The notes beneath the pieces were generated by a model. It saw nothing but the letters and a program-made list of their open reading frames with translations. It was not told the DNA's origin and made no database searches. From NCBI GenBank assembly GCA_964409945.1, contig CAYPFJ010000003.1, positions 1 through 64,000 on the forward strand: DNA of 64,000 nt, read 5' to 3'. This DNA comes from Loki-b32 sp964409945 (lineage in GTDB: Archaea; Asgardarchaeota; Lokiarchaeia; Sigyniarchaeales; SOKP01). Shown piece by piece: positions 18,172-27,430 of the stretch. Each line of letters begins with the position of its first letter. Positions within the stretch are counted from its first letter, which is position 1. The translations under genes were made by a program, and so were the position numbers.

Positions 18172-18480
18172 TTAATAATAACTTAACTCAACAATTTTCT
18201 TCTCTTTCACAATATATCCTTCAGATTCAGTAGTTTTATAAGAGATAGGTCTGAATTCATTAGAAAGTCCTTTTTTATGAAGGAATTTTTTAATTCGAAG
18301 TCTCAATGCTCTTTTTGACAATTTATTTGGCATTTCTACATCAATATCATTTCCATTTCTGTTAAGGATTATTTGCGGTAATGCTTCGGATAAGAACCTA
18401 ATTAAATCAATTACATGTTGTTCACTCTTAAAACTTAAATCTTTAACGTTGATTATGAAAGATTTGTTTGCTTCACTCAT
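18172..18480 (-). CDS. Ribosomal protein eL22-like
   Basis: This 102-residue basic protein matches the pattern of eukaryotic ribosomal protein eL22: an N-terminal FIINVKDL strand, a helix, a central strand with DIDVEMPN, then SKRALRLRIKKFLHKKGL corresponding to the eL22 SKRYLKYLTKKYLKK region, and a final strand pair. eL22 is absent from most archaea but has been reported in Asgard archaea. The C-terminal acidic tail of animal eL22 is lacking. The call rests on motif similarity, not on a search. It is followed by the CitG-like gene 51 bases downstream. Confidence 0.72.
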   Translation of the reverse strand: MSEANKSFIINVKDLSFKSEQHVIDLIRFLSEALPQIILNRNGNDIDVEMPNKLSKRALRLRIKKFLHKKGLSNEFRPISYKTTESEGYIVKEKKIVELSYY

Positions 18481-18591
18481 AGTATTATCACTCTGTAAAA
18501 TAATTAAAAATATTATTAATTTTTTATGATTTTATTATAGTAATTCAAAATTTGAATTTCTTAAATAGAAATTTCTTAATTATTCAATTAA

Positions 18592-18606
18592 TTTAAAGTT
18601 TAAATG
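18592..18606 (+). promoter_or_regulatory. TATA-like element before RuBisCO
   Basis: TTTAAAGTTTAAATG is centred about 26 bases before the UUG/GUG start of the RuBisCO gene, suggesting a leaderless or nearly leaderless transcript. Weak evidence in AT-rich DNA. Confidence 0.35.
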
Positions 18607-18623
18607 ATAAATGGTGTTAAAAT

Positions 18624-19904
18624 TTGGTGGATTATGTAAATTTGGACTATGAACCAAGTGAAAATGATTTGATTGCAATGTATTATGTGGAAATTTCACC
18701 AGAGTGTAAAAATTTGGAGCAAGCTTCAGAAGAAATCGCAAAAGAAAGCTCAATTGGTACTTGGACAGAAATAGCAACATTATCTGCCGAAATAGCTGAA
18801 CGTCTTAAGCCATCAATTTTCTATATTGATAAAGTAAATAGTATTGTTAAAATTGCGTACACTAAAGAACTATTTGAAGCAAGTAATCTACCTCAAATTC
18901 TAAGTGCGATAGCTGGTAATATATATGGAATGAAGGTTCTAAAGTCTTTAAGATTATTAGATATAAGTTTTCCTAAAGATATTGTTAGAGCTTATAGAGG
19001 ACCTAAATTTGGAATTGAAGGTATCAAAAAATTAACTAATGTGAAAGATAGACCTCTTCTTGGCACAATAGTAAAACCTAAAGTTGGATTAAACGAAGTT
19101 GAGCATTCAGAAATTTGTGGAGAAGCTTGGCAAGGTGGATTGGATATTGTTAAAGATGATGAAAATCTAACAAGTATGGCTTTTAACAAGTTCGAGAAAA
19201 GAATCACAGAAACCTTAAAAATCCGGGATAAAATTGAATCCAAAACCGGAGAGAGGAAGTTTTATATGCCAAATATTACAGCACCGCTGAGTCTTATGAA
19301 GAAACGTGCTGATTTTGTGGTAGAGAATGGTGGTGAATATGTAATGGTTGATATTGTAACTGTTGGATTTTCTGCCTTACAAGAAATCAGAGAATATCTT
19401 AATGATAAGGATATAGTAATCCATGCTCATAGAGCTATGCATGCGGCATTTACTCGCAACAAGAAACATGGAATGACTATGCTGGTTTTAGCAAAATTAA
19501 TGAGATTGATAGGTATGGATCAATTACACACAGGCACTATTGTTGGGAAAATGGAAGGAGGAAAACAAGAAGTCTTAGAAATTAACAATACAATTTCGAA
19601 ACCCAAAATTAAGGATAACAGGTTAACAACATTAAATCAGAACTGGGATAATATCAAGCCAGTTTTACCTGTTGCTTCGGGAGGTTTGAGTCCATTACAT
19701 ATTCCCGAATTAATGAAAATTTTAGGTAAAGATATGGTATATCAGTTTGGAGGAGGATGCCATGGTCATCCAGATGGAACTGAAGCTGGTGCAAGAGCGA
19801 TTAGGCAAGCAGTTGATGCAAATTTACAAGGCTATAGTTTAACTGAATATGCTAAAAACAATTCTGAATTAGCGAAAGCTATTGAAAAATGGGGTAAGAA
19901 TTAA
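18624..19904 (+). CDS. rbcL: Form III ribulose-1,5-bisphosphate carboxylase large subunit
   Basis: This 426-residue archaeal RuBisCO carboxylates ribulose-1,5-bisphosphate to two 3-phosphoglycerates. Active-site elements are intact: KPKVGL (Lys151), GGLDIVKDDE with the carbamylated Lys177 and metal ligands Asp179/Glu180, HAHRAMHAA (267-275), LHTGTIVGKMEG (loop 6 Lys309), ASGGLSP (351-357) and FGGGCHGHPDG. No small subunit is nearby, typical of form III. The start is UUG (18624) or GUG (18627); a GGTG lies 7 bases before UUG. It converges with R15P isomerase (10-base gap), its partner in the AMP pathway. Confidence 0.95.
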   Translation: MVDYVNLDYEPSENDLIAMYYVEISPECKNLEQASEEIAKESSIGTWTEIATLSAEIAERLKPSIFYIDKVNSIVKIAYTKELFEASNLPQILSAIAGNIYGMKVLKSLRLLDISFPKDIVRAYRGPKFGIEGIKKLTNVKDRPLLGTIVKPKVGLNEVEHSEICGEAWQGGLDIVKDDENLTSMAFNKFEKRITETLKIRDKIESKTGERKFYMPNITAPLSLMKKRADFVVENGGEYVMVDIVTVGFSALQEIREYLNDKDIVIHAHRAMHAAFTRNKKHGMTMLVLAKLMRLIGMDQLHTGTIVGKMEGGKQEVLEINNTISKPKIKDNRLTTLNQNWDNIKPVLPVASGGLSPLHIPELMKILGKDMVYQFGGGCHGHPDGTEAGARAIRQAVDANLQGYSLTEYAKNNSELAKAIEKWGKN

Positions 19905-19914
19905 ATAGGAGCTA

Positions 19915-20847
19915 CTAAACCATTTCTGGATATTTTTTAGCAAAATAGTTTGGTACATGGCTTGAAGCAAATATACCCGCTTCAGTAATTAAACCATCTA
20001 TATATCTTCTACTTACTGTTTCGAATGCTGGGTTTAAAATTTTAATTCCTTCTGGAGGGTTTTCCCATATTTCTTGAGGGTCTCTCATTTCAATTGTTTC
20101 CAAAATCCCAAGATTTGTTTCGGGATTATACTTTAATAAAGGAGAAGCAACATAGAACGGTACATGTTCTTCATGAGCCACTAATGCTAATAATCGTGAC
20201 CCAATTTTATTAATAATCGTTCCTTCAGAAGTAATACTGTCGGCACCAATTATGATTATATCAACCTGATAATTTTTTACCGCCCATCTCATGGCGCTGT
20301 CAATAACATGAATAACTTTTATACCTGCCTTCAATAATTCTTGTGAAGTTTTTCTACCTTGTAATCGAGGTTGTGTCTCGGTATTAATAATTTTAAAACT
20401 TTTACCTTGTCTTTTAGCTTCTAAGAAAATTCCAGTGACTAAACTTGAATGGCAATGAGTCATCACATTAAATTTTTGACCAGTTGGAGGAAATCGTCTA
20501 GCACCAATTTCTGCGATTCTTTTCTTCGAATTCTGAAGCATATCATAATATAGATTCTTATATTTTTCAATGATATCAGAGATATATTCAGGAATTATAC
20601 TATCTTTTTCTTGTTCTAATTTATTCATTATATACTTCAAACCATTTTTCATAGCAGGTTCTGTTGACCTTGTATCTATTAATATAACTTGTGCATCGTA
20701 AAGTTTCTTAAAACAAGTCTCAATTTTCTCACATTTTAATCTTTTTGCATAATTACTTAAAAAATCAATAGCACTAATAGCAACGTTAGTAGCGCCTTGA
20801 ATCTCTAATGATTTAATCTTTTTGGCATCTTCTAATAATCGTTTCAT
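19915..20847 (-). CDS. Ribose-1,5-bisphosphate isomerase
   Basis: This 310-residue protein is of the eIF2B-alpha/MtnA-like family, subgroup R15P isomerase, which converts ribose-1,5-bisphosphate to ribulose-1,5-bisphosphate for RuBisCO. Visible markers: MTHCHSSLVTG with the catalytic Cys region, a GADSITSEGTIINKIGS stretch with the catalytic Asp, and PFYVASPLLKYNP. The length suits R15Pi rather than eIF2B subunits. The adjoining form III RuBisCO strengthens this over methylthioribose-phosphate isomerase. AMP phosphorylase, the first enzyme of the route, is not in the window. Confidence 0.88.
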   Translation of the reverse strand: MKRLLEDAKKIKSLEIQGATNVAISAIDFLSNYAKRLKCEKIETCFKKLYDAQVILIDTRSTEPAMKNGLKYIMNKLEQEKDSIIPEYISDIIEKYKNLYYDMLQNSKKRIAEIGARRFPPTGQKFNVMTHCHSSLVTGIFLEAKRQGKSFKIINTETQPRLQGRKTSQELLKAGIKVIHVIDSAMRWAVKNYQVDIIIIGADSITSEGTIINKIGSRLLALVAHEEHVPFYVASPLLKYNPETNLGILETIEMRDPQEIWENPPEGIKILNPAFETVSRRYIDGLITEAGIFASSHVPNYFAKKYPEMV

Positions 20848-20926
20848 TATAAATTCACATATATTATAATAGTATATGGATAATCAAATTTTCTATTTAA
20901 AAAATGTAACCTTAACCTAAAATTAA

Positions 20927-21115
20927 TTATTCTAATGAGTTTTCATCTTGATCTAATTGATAATCTTCAGGATCAACTTCAATAAAAAAACGACCAATAT
21001 AACCACATTTTTTATCTTTACACTCGTACAAATCTGGAGCTAACCAACCACTAACATTTGTTGCATTTCTTAGCGTCGGTTTTTTGCATTTTGGACAAAT
21101 TCTAATGGTTACCAT
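20927..21115 (-). CDS. Conserved archaeal small zinc-ribbon protein
   Basis: This 62-residue protein has CPKC (7-10) and C-x4-C (about 32-37) zinc ligands and the conserved NVSGWLAPDLYEC motif common to a short archaeal protein family of unknown role. An acidic tail follows. Single gene between R15P isomerase and uvrC. Confidence 0.78.
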   Translation of the reverse strand: MVTIRICPKCKKPTLRNATNVSGWLAPDLYECKDKKCGYIGRFFIEVDPEDYQLDQDENSLE

Positions 21116-21285
21116 ATTTAATGTAAATTTTTAATATGTTAGAAATTCAATTATTTATTAATATTTAATAATCGTAAATAACATTTACTCTCTTTAATTT
21201 TTAATATTAGAATTATTCTACCAATTATAGAAATATAAAATTGATCTGACTATTATATTAAATTTCTCATTAATATTTTATATTC

Positions 21286-23112
21286 ATGAAGGATTTAGAT
21301 TTACAACGAAAGAGTTTACCAAATGAACCGGGAGTTTATTTATTTTCTAATAAAGAAGGTTCAATTATTTACATTGGAAAAGCTATAAATCTCAAAAAAA
21401 GAGTTAATCAATACTTCTTAAAAACTAGTTATACAGATCCATATTATGAAGAAAAAATTAAAGAACTAGTTAAACAGGTACATTCTATTAAATATATTGT
21501 AACTGAAAATGAGAAAGAAGCTTTAATTTTAGAAAATATTCAAATTAAAAAGCATCTCCCTCGCTTTAATGTAATCATGAGGGATTCTAAAACATATCCC
21601 TGGGTAGCATTTTTTTACTCTGAAGATTTTCCAAGGATCCGTGTACTTAGAAATCCAGAAAAGTATTCCCAAGATAACTTATTTTTAGGGCCTTATACAG
21701 ATAAAAAGGAAATAATTAGAATCTTAAGAGATCTAAGAAAAATCTTTCCTTATTGTTCATGTAAAAAGCCGATTAAAAAAAGAAAGAGAGCTTGTTTGTA
21801 TTATCAATTAAAACTTTGTCCTGGTCCATGTATTACTACAATAACTAAAGAAGAATATCGTGAAAATATTAAGAAAATCGAATTATTTTTAAAAGGAGAA
21901 ACTAATGAATTAAAAAATCAGTTGTCAGAAAAAATGTATAACGCATCTAAAAACCAGGATTTTGAATCAGCTGCCTTCTGGAGAGATAAATTGGAAGATA
22001 TAGATCATGCTACTGATCGACAACACGTATTAATGAACCATGAAGCCAATAAAGATATTGTTGGTTTTTATAGTACTGAGAAATATATAGCGATGGTAAT
22101 TATCCATATTAGAGAAAGCAGAATTTTGAATAAAAGTTCATTTACATTTGATTTACGGGAGAAATTAATTCAAAAGAAAGAGATTATGAACTCAATATTA
22201 GAGCAATATTATCAAAATTTCAAATCACAATTACCAGATATTATTGTCATTCCTGATATAAATGATAGATTTAGAATACTATCAGCCTTTCTAAAAGATA
22301 TTAAAAAAGATATACAAATCAGAACGTTAATTAGCGAAAATGAAACAAGTTTGCAACGAATAGCAAACAAGAACGCAAAAGTGATGGTTGAGCAGCAAAT
22401 ACAAATGGAAGAGATTAAAATGAATGATCAAGAATTTAGAGAGAAAATTCTTGAAGAAACAAAAGAAATTTTGGATTTACCTAAATTACCGAGAATTATT
22501 GAGGGTTTTGACATCTCAAATATAGATGGTAAAGATGCTACAGGCTCTATGGTCTACTTTCTTGAGGGAAAACCTTATAATAAGAATTATCGACATTTTA
22601 AAATTCGCTCTAAATCTACACCTGATGACGTTGCTATGATGAAAGAAGTCATAAAAAGACGATATAACATGCTTTTAGAAAGAAATTTAGAATTACCGGA
22701 TCTGATATTAGTTGATGGTGGAAAAGGACAATTAAACGCAGGATTGTCGATTTTGAAAGAATTAAGTCTTGATATACCCATTATTGGGTTAGCTAAAAAG
22801 TATGAAGAAATATATCTACCTTCTAAGAAAAAACCAATAATATTACCGAAAAATTCCTCTACTTTAAAACTATTCCAAAGAGTTAGGGACGAGTCTCATA
22901 GGGTGGCTTTAAAATTGCATAAAAAACAAAGGGAAAGGAGAATAAAGGGTTCGGTTTTAGATGATATTGAAGGTATTGGGCCAATAACTAGAAATAAATT
23001 ACTTAATCATTTTGGAAGTGTCGAAAAGATTAAAAAAGCTTCATTAGAAGATATATCTCAATTAATAGGAAAAAAATTAGCTGAAAAAATATTAGAACAA
23101 CTAAAGGACTAG
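21286..23112 (+). CDS. uvrC: Excinuclease ABC subunit C
   Basis: This 608-residue, apparently complete UvrC makes both incisions in bacterial-type nucleotide excision repair. Order: N-terminal GIY-YIG nuclease (PGVYLFSNKEGSIIYIGKAINLKKR split over about 14-40), a Cys-rich region (CSCKKP, CPGPC, about 161-180), the UVR motif helix (about 210-240), the RNase H-like domain starting with EGFDISN (about 405) and containing DDVAMMKEV and LILVDGGKGQL, and the C-terminal helix-hairpin-helix pair. In archaea Uvr proteins are patchy and held to be acquired from bacteria; uvrA and uvrB are not in this window. Confidence 0.95.
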   Translation: MKDLDLQRKSLPNEPGVYLFSNKEGSIIYIGKAINLKKRVNQYFLKTSYTDPYYEEKIKELVKQVHSIKYIVTENEKEALILENIQIKKHLPRFNVIMRDSKTYPWVAFFYSEDFPRIRVLRNPEKYSQDNLFLGPYTDKKEIIRILRDLRKIFPYCSCKKPIKKRKRACLYYQLKLCPGPCITTITKEEYRENIKKIELFLKGETNELKNQLSEKMYNASKNQDFESAAFWRDKLEDIDHATDRQHVLMNHEANKDIVGFYSTEKYIAMVIIHIRESRILNKSSFTFDLREKLIQKKEIMNSILEQYYQNFKSQLPDIIVIPDINDRFRILSAFLKDIKKDIQIRTLISENETSLQRIANKNAKVMVEQQIQMEEIKMNDQEFREKILEETKEILDLPKLPRIIEGFDISNIDGKDATGSMVYFLEGKPYNKNYRHFKIRSKSTPDDVAMMKEVIKRRYNMLLERNLELPDLILVDGGKGQLNAGLSILKELSLDIPIIGLAKKYEEIYLPSKKKPIILPKNSSTLKLFQRVRDESHRVALKLHKKQRERRIKGSVLDDIEGIGPITRNKLLNHFGSVEKIKKASLEDISQLIGKKLAEKILEQLKD

Positions 23113-23183
23113 TGTAATTTCTCTTTTATTTAATTCTTGTGTGTGAAGTATCAAACTAATGGGAGTTTTCTCAAAAAATAGAT

Positions 23184-24608
23184 TTAAGAAATGATTAATT
23201 TCACAAGTTCTGCTGTTGCTTCACAATATACTCTGGCTAGAGATTCTCTTTTTGCTTCACTTATCACTCTAATTACTGGTTCTGTATTAGATGGATGGAT
23301 TAGAACAAACCAATCTTTTTCCTTCCCAAATTTAAGATCATTGTTTATTTGTTCTACGTTTTCTCCCTCATTTATCAATTCAGTTTTCACTTTTTTAATA
23401 AGCGATGAAATATCGATATTTTTCGCATTGATTTTTACTCGATAAGAATAATACTTAGGAAGTTCAGCAACCAGATGTGATATGCTTTTTCCTGTTTTTA
23501 CTAGAATTTCAACTATTTTTGCAGCTGCGAAAATCCCATCTCTCGTGTTATTGAAATATGGGTATATTAAACCTCCACACGATCCTTCCCCCCCGAAAAC
23601 TAATCGATTCTTTGATGAATTCGATATTAAATTATTTATTTCTTCTGTTAAGAATCGTTCTCCTATAGGTGTTCTTATAATCTGAGCATTATATTTTTCT
23701 GCTATTACATCAAACCTTAATGAAGATGCTAAATTTGTGACAAAAAATATTTTTTTATTTATATCTTGGTGATTTTCTAAGTAATATTTTGTAATTACTG
23801 CTAATCCAATGTCTTCGGGATAACATATACCAGTTTCTCCGATAATTGCTAATCTATCCGCATCAGTATCGTGAGCGAATCCAATATCAAATTTTCCTTG
23901 CCACACTTCCATTATTAAATCTTTGAGATTTTCCTTTATTGGTTCAATTTCTCTAGGGAAATCTTTATTTACAAGCAAGTCATTATTAATTAATTTTGTA
24001 TGGCATCCCAATTCGTTTAATAATTGTGGTGTAACAAATTTTCCCGCTCCTGCTCCCGAATCTATAACTACTCTTAGATTATTTTTATGTTTAATTTCTA
24101 AATGATCAATATGACTTAATAAATCTTGAATATAATTTCTAATTGGATTTAATGTTTCAACATTCTGAACTTTACTTAACTGATCTTTGTTATAAGAATT
24201 TAAATCAATGTTCTCTAAATAGATTGAAATTATTTCTAAATCATCAGTATTTAGAAAAGTTTTTGTAGATAATAATTTTAAACCATTCCATTGTTGAGGA
24301 TTATGAGATCCTGTAATAATAATGCCCGCGGGGATATTTAATTTATTTTTAGCATGAATTATTACAGGTGTAGGGCAAATTCCAAGATTTAGTATTTTAA
24401 AACCAGAAAAACTTAATCCTTCTATTAACGCTTGTTCAATGAAAGAACAGCTTGGTCGAGTATCTCTGCCTATTATCACTTTCTTATCTTTTCCATCAAT
24501 CCATAATCCAAACGCAATTGCAATTTTCTTAACAATATCAAATGTTAAGTCTTTCTCAGCACGACCTCTGATTCCGCTTAATGTAAAGATTAAATTTTGG
24601 TCTTCCAT
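23184..24608 (-). CDS. Phosphomannomutase/phosphoglucomutase family enzyme
   Basis: This 474-residue alpha-D-phosphohexomutase has the four-domain layout: RGRAEKDLTFD at the N-terminus, the phosphoserine loop TGSHNPQQWNG (about 99-109), the metal loop DTDADRLAI (about 247-255), the sugar-binding GGEGSCGG (about 337-344) and a phosphate-binding loop HPSNTEPVIRV near the C-terminus. It interconverts hexose 1- and 6-phosphates; glucose, mannose or glucosamine specificity cannot be assigned. It follows the ROK kinase by 15 bases, suggesting an operon that phosphorylates a sugar and then moves the phosphate to C1. Confidence 0.92.
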   Translation of the reverse strand: MEDQNLIFTLSGIRGRAEKDLTFDIVKKIAIAFGLWIDGKDKKVIIGRDTRPSCSFIEQALIEGLSFSGFKILNLGICPTPVIIHAKNKLNIPAGIIITGSHNPQQWNGLKLLSTKTFLNTDDLEIISIYLENIDLNSYNKDQLSKVQNVETLNPIRNYIQDLLSHIDHLEIKHKNNLRVVIDSGAGAGKFVTPQLLNELGCHTKLINNDLLVNKDFPREIEPIKENLKDLIMEVWQGKFDIGFAHDTDADRLAIIGETGICYPEDIGLAVITKYYLENHQDINKKIFFVTNLASSLRFDVIAEKYNAQIIRTPIGERFLTEEINNLISNSSKNRLVFGGEGSCGGLIYPYFNNTRDGIFAAAKIVEILVKTGKSISHLVAELPKYYSYRVKINAKNIDISSLIKKVKTELINEGENVEQINNDLKFGKEKDWFVLIHPSNTEPVIRVISEAKRESLARVYCEATAELVKLIIS

Positions 24609-24623
24609 TTTTTTCTATTTTTT

Positions 24624-25628
24624 TTAGAATATAATTTTATTTTTATCTGTTTTGTATTTAACAAGAGCTAATGCTCCTCTTAATCCAATTTCCTCTTGAT
24701 ATCTTGTTAATTTTATCTTTGGAGGGTGGTTAATAGTAAATTTAATGGGATCTTTTTCAAATTGTTCAATTATTGGAGGAATTATCTGTTCTTTATCTTT
24801 TATCATTGCACCCCCAAAATAAATTGAAGTGCAATCGTAGTAATTATTAACTAAACCAACACCAACCTTTGTATAATACACACAATCCTCAACGATTTTT
24901 TTAGATAATTCATCTCCCCTCTTTGCTGCTTGAAAAATTTCTTTTGCTGTAATACTTTTTTTATTATTATCTACAATTTGCATTAATATATCAGCGTTTA
25001 ATTTCCCTTCATTTAAAGCATCGAAAGCTCTATTTTTCACGCCCGTTCCGGAACTATAAGCCTCCCAACAACCATACGCACCACAATTGCATTTAAATTT
25101 ACTTTTTGGTTCAACTTTAGCATGCCCAATTTCAGCTGCATTCCCTTCTTTTCCAAGTAAAAGATGCCCACTGCAAATCACTCCACCACCTAATCCCGTG
25201 GACATTGATATATATACCAAATTATCCTTTTCATCATCCTCTGCTTCAAAAAAATGTATACCCAAAACACTACCATTACAATCATTAATAAAATATATTG
25301 GAATTCCGGGAAATTTTTCTTTAATTGGTTGTTTCATAGGAATTACTCTAAATCCAAGATTAGCGTTATTAAAAACCTCTCCCTTATCCATATTTAAAGG
25401 ACCTGCTGTAGCTATCCCTATTCCTAAAATCTGATCTTGTTCTATATTGTTTTCAGATAGTAACTCTGATAAAATTTGACATACTGAATTACTAATTGAA
25501 TATTTAGTCTCCTTTAATGTCTTAATAATCCTTTTTTTTATGTTTTTTTCATTTAAATCCGCTGTGCAAATAGCAACTCGAACCCACGTACCTCCAATAT
25601 CTACTCCAACGATGTATTTTTCATCCAC
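24624..25628 (-). CDS. ROK-family sugar kinase (glucokinase-like)
   Basis: This 334-residue kinase has the ASKHA phosphate-1 motif VGVDIGGTWVRVAI at the N-terminus, FINDCNG (catalytic Asp, about 112-118), TGLGGGVI, and the ROK zinc motif CNCGAYGCWE (about 180-189) followed by EAYSSGTG. Most likely substrate is glucose or N-acetyl-hexosamine, unproven. First gene of a two-gene unit with the phosphohexomutase. Confidence 0.92.
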   Translation of the reverse strand: MDEKYIVGVDIGGTWVRVAICTADLNEKNIKKRIIKTLKETKYSISNSVCQILSELLSENNIEQDQILGIGIATAGPLNMDKGEVFNNANLGFRVIPMKQPIKEKFPGIPIYFINDCNGSVLGIHFFEAEDDEKDNLVYISMSTGLGGGVICSGHLLLGKEGNAAEIGHAKVEPKSKFKCNCGAYGCWEAYSSGTGVKNRAFDALNEGKLNADILMQIVDNNKKSITAKEIFQAAKRGDELSKKIVEDCVYYTKVGVGLVNNYYDCTSIYFGGAMIKDKEQIIPPIIEQFEKDPIKFTINHPPKIKLTRYQEEIGLRGALALVKYKTDKNKIIF

Positions 25629-25733
25629 TTTTATCTCACATATAATTTTTATGTGTTTTCCTTAACCTCTGAATAATATTAAGATTTCGAATACTTCAAA
25701 ATATTATTTTAGAAATAAAAGGTTTTCTATGAT

Positions 25734-26537
25734 TTAATAGATATTAATTTCAATTTTCTCATCGTCGATTATCTCTTTAAAGATGGCAGCGATTTCTCTT
25801 TTCTTTTCATCATCTATAGCATAAACAAAATATTCAGCCGGAATTCTCGCAGTCGAGTAAATTTGTATAATATTTGGTTTTATCAATTTTAATGCATGAG
25901 CTAAATCGAGAATATTTCTGGAATTATTATTTGGAAAAAAATCCTTTTTATAAGAATTATAAATTAAACATTGAATTGCTAATTTGTGTGTTTTAGGCAT
26001 TTCTTGTTTTAATTTAATTAATGACTCTATTATCATTTTTATATCAGGACTATCATGATGTGGACGGTTAGTTCTCTTAAAATCAACATCATTAGCTGCG
26101 TCTAATTTTGCTAAAACTAACTCGAATTGATGGACTCTTTTTCTTATTTTATCAATATGTAAAGTACTAGAGTTTGTAAATAATGTAAGGATTGGTTTTT
26201 CATTTGGCCAATTTAATTGATTCCTTACATCCTCTCCTATTTTAAGAAAATCTAAAAGATTCTCGTTCAGAGTCGGTTCACCATTGTAGCCAAATGAAAT
26301 TGAGTTCAGATGTGGAAAATAATGTAAAATTGATTTTAATTCTTTTCTGAAATTGGGTGATGGTGGTAATTTTATATTGTAATTGGGAGAAACTAAATTA
26401 TCTTTTTTTGTTAAACCAATTTCACAGTATACACAATTATATGAGCACAATTTATAATTAGCTAAAACATTCACTCCTAAAGAAAGTCCTAATCGCCTCG
26501 ATTGAAATGGCCCGTAAGTGTACTGACGCATATTCAA
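25734..26537 (-). CDS. Radical SAM protein (COG0731-like)
   Basis: This 267-residue radical SAM enzyme has the 4Fe-4S motif CSYNCVYC (CX3CX2C, about 32-39) after a YGPFQSRRLGLSLGVN start that marks this subfamily of Fe-S oxidoreductases. SAM-binding GYNGEPTLN follows near 98-106. Related to the wyosine-synthase-like group but shorter; its reaction is not known. It lies 10 bases downstream of the hydrolase gene, same strand. Confidence 0.83.
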   Translation of the reverse strand: MNMRQYTYGPFQSRRLGLSLGVNVLANYKLCSYNCVYCEIGLTKKDNLVSPNYNIKLPPSPNFRKELKSILHYFPHLNSISFGYNGEPTLNENLLDFLKIGEDVRNQLNWPNEKPILTLFTNSSTLHIDKIRKRVHQFELVLAKLDAANDVDFKRTNRPHHDSPDIKMIIESLIKLKQEMPKTHKLAIQCLIYNSYKKDFFPNNNSRNILDLAHALKLIKPNIIQIYSTARIPAEYFVYAIDDEKKREIAAIFKEIIDDEKIEINIY

Positions 26538-26547
26538 AATGATTGAA

Positions 26548-27315
26548 TCATAAATTAATATTAATAAAATCCTCTATTGCTTTGTTTACTTCGTTAGGTT
26601 TTTCTAACATAACAGCATGACCAGATTTATCTATTATGTAAAGTTCTGAATTTTTAATTTTGTCATGAAAAAATTGCGAATATTTTACGGGGGTAAGTTG
26701 ATCATACTTGCCACATATAATTAAACATGGAACATCAATTGAATTTGTCTTATCTAATGTATCGAAAGCATCACAAATTTTAAAATCATTATAGGTTACC
26801 TCTGGATCCATTTGAGATGACTCTAAAATCGCGTTTTCAATGATCTCTTTAGAAGTTTTCCTATAAAATAACCCTACTCTCAAATTGTTCAAAAAAACTT
26901 GATAATCAGGCTTTATAGAATTAAAGATAACTTGACTCACGCGCATTCTTCCTCCTGTAGCACACAAAATAAGAGCAGAAACATCATTTGGGTATCTAAA
27001 GTAATATTCTTGTATAACGACGCCCCCCAAAGAATGACCTCCTAAAATTAATTTTTCAGGTTTTAATGAATCCACGAGTTTCTTAACCACATCAACATAT
27101 AAGTCTAGAGATAATTCTGGAAAAGTATTAGATTTATTATGTGAAGGTAAATCAACCGCAATTATATTATAATCTATATTTAAATAAAATTGATTCTCCC
27201 AAAAATTTGAATTACCTCCCGATCCATGTATGAATAAAAGAGTATTTTGTGAATTATTATCCTTAATTTGGTAAAATATTTGTTTTTTAGAATATTCAAA
27301 ATATGGAATTATCAT
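26548..27315 (-). CDS. Alpha/beta hydrolase
   Basis: This 255-residue alpha/beta-hydrolase fold protein has the oxyanion-hole HGSGGN motif (about 30-35), nucleophile elbow GHSLGG (about 93-98, Ser95), an Asp in CGKYDQLTP and the catalytic His in KSGHAVMLEKP. Substrate unknown; resembles esterases or lipases of the BioH/MhpC type. Reads into the radical SAM gene in a likely two-gene unit. Confidence 0.88.
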   Translation of the reverse strand: MIIPYFEYSKKQIFYQIKDNNSQNTLLFIHGSGGNSNFWENQFYLNIDYNIIAVDLPSHNKSNTFPELSLDLYVDVVKKLVDSLKPEKLILGGHSLGGVVIQEYYFRYPNDVSALILCATGGRMRVSQVIFNSIKPDYQVFLNNLRVGLFYRKTSKEIIENAILESSQMDPEVTYNDFKICDAFDTLDKTNSIDVPCLIICGKYDQLTPVKYSQFFHDKIKNSELYIIDKSGHAVMLEKPNEVNKAIEDFININL

Positions 27316-27430
27316 ACACCAATATTGTTAAATTATTATATTGAGTAAAAAAAGATAATAATTTAGTTTTATTAAAAATCGAAAGTTAAATTTTTACTAA
27401 CCATTTAATTATATACTACTGAAATTGTAT

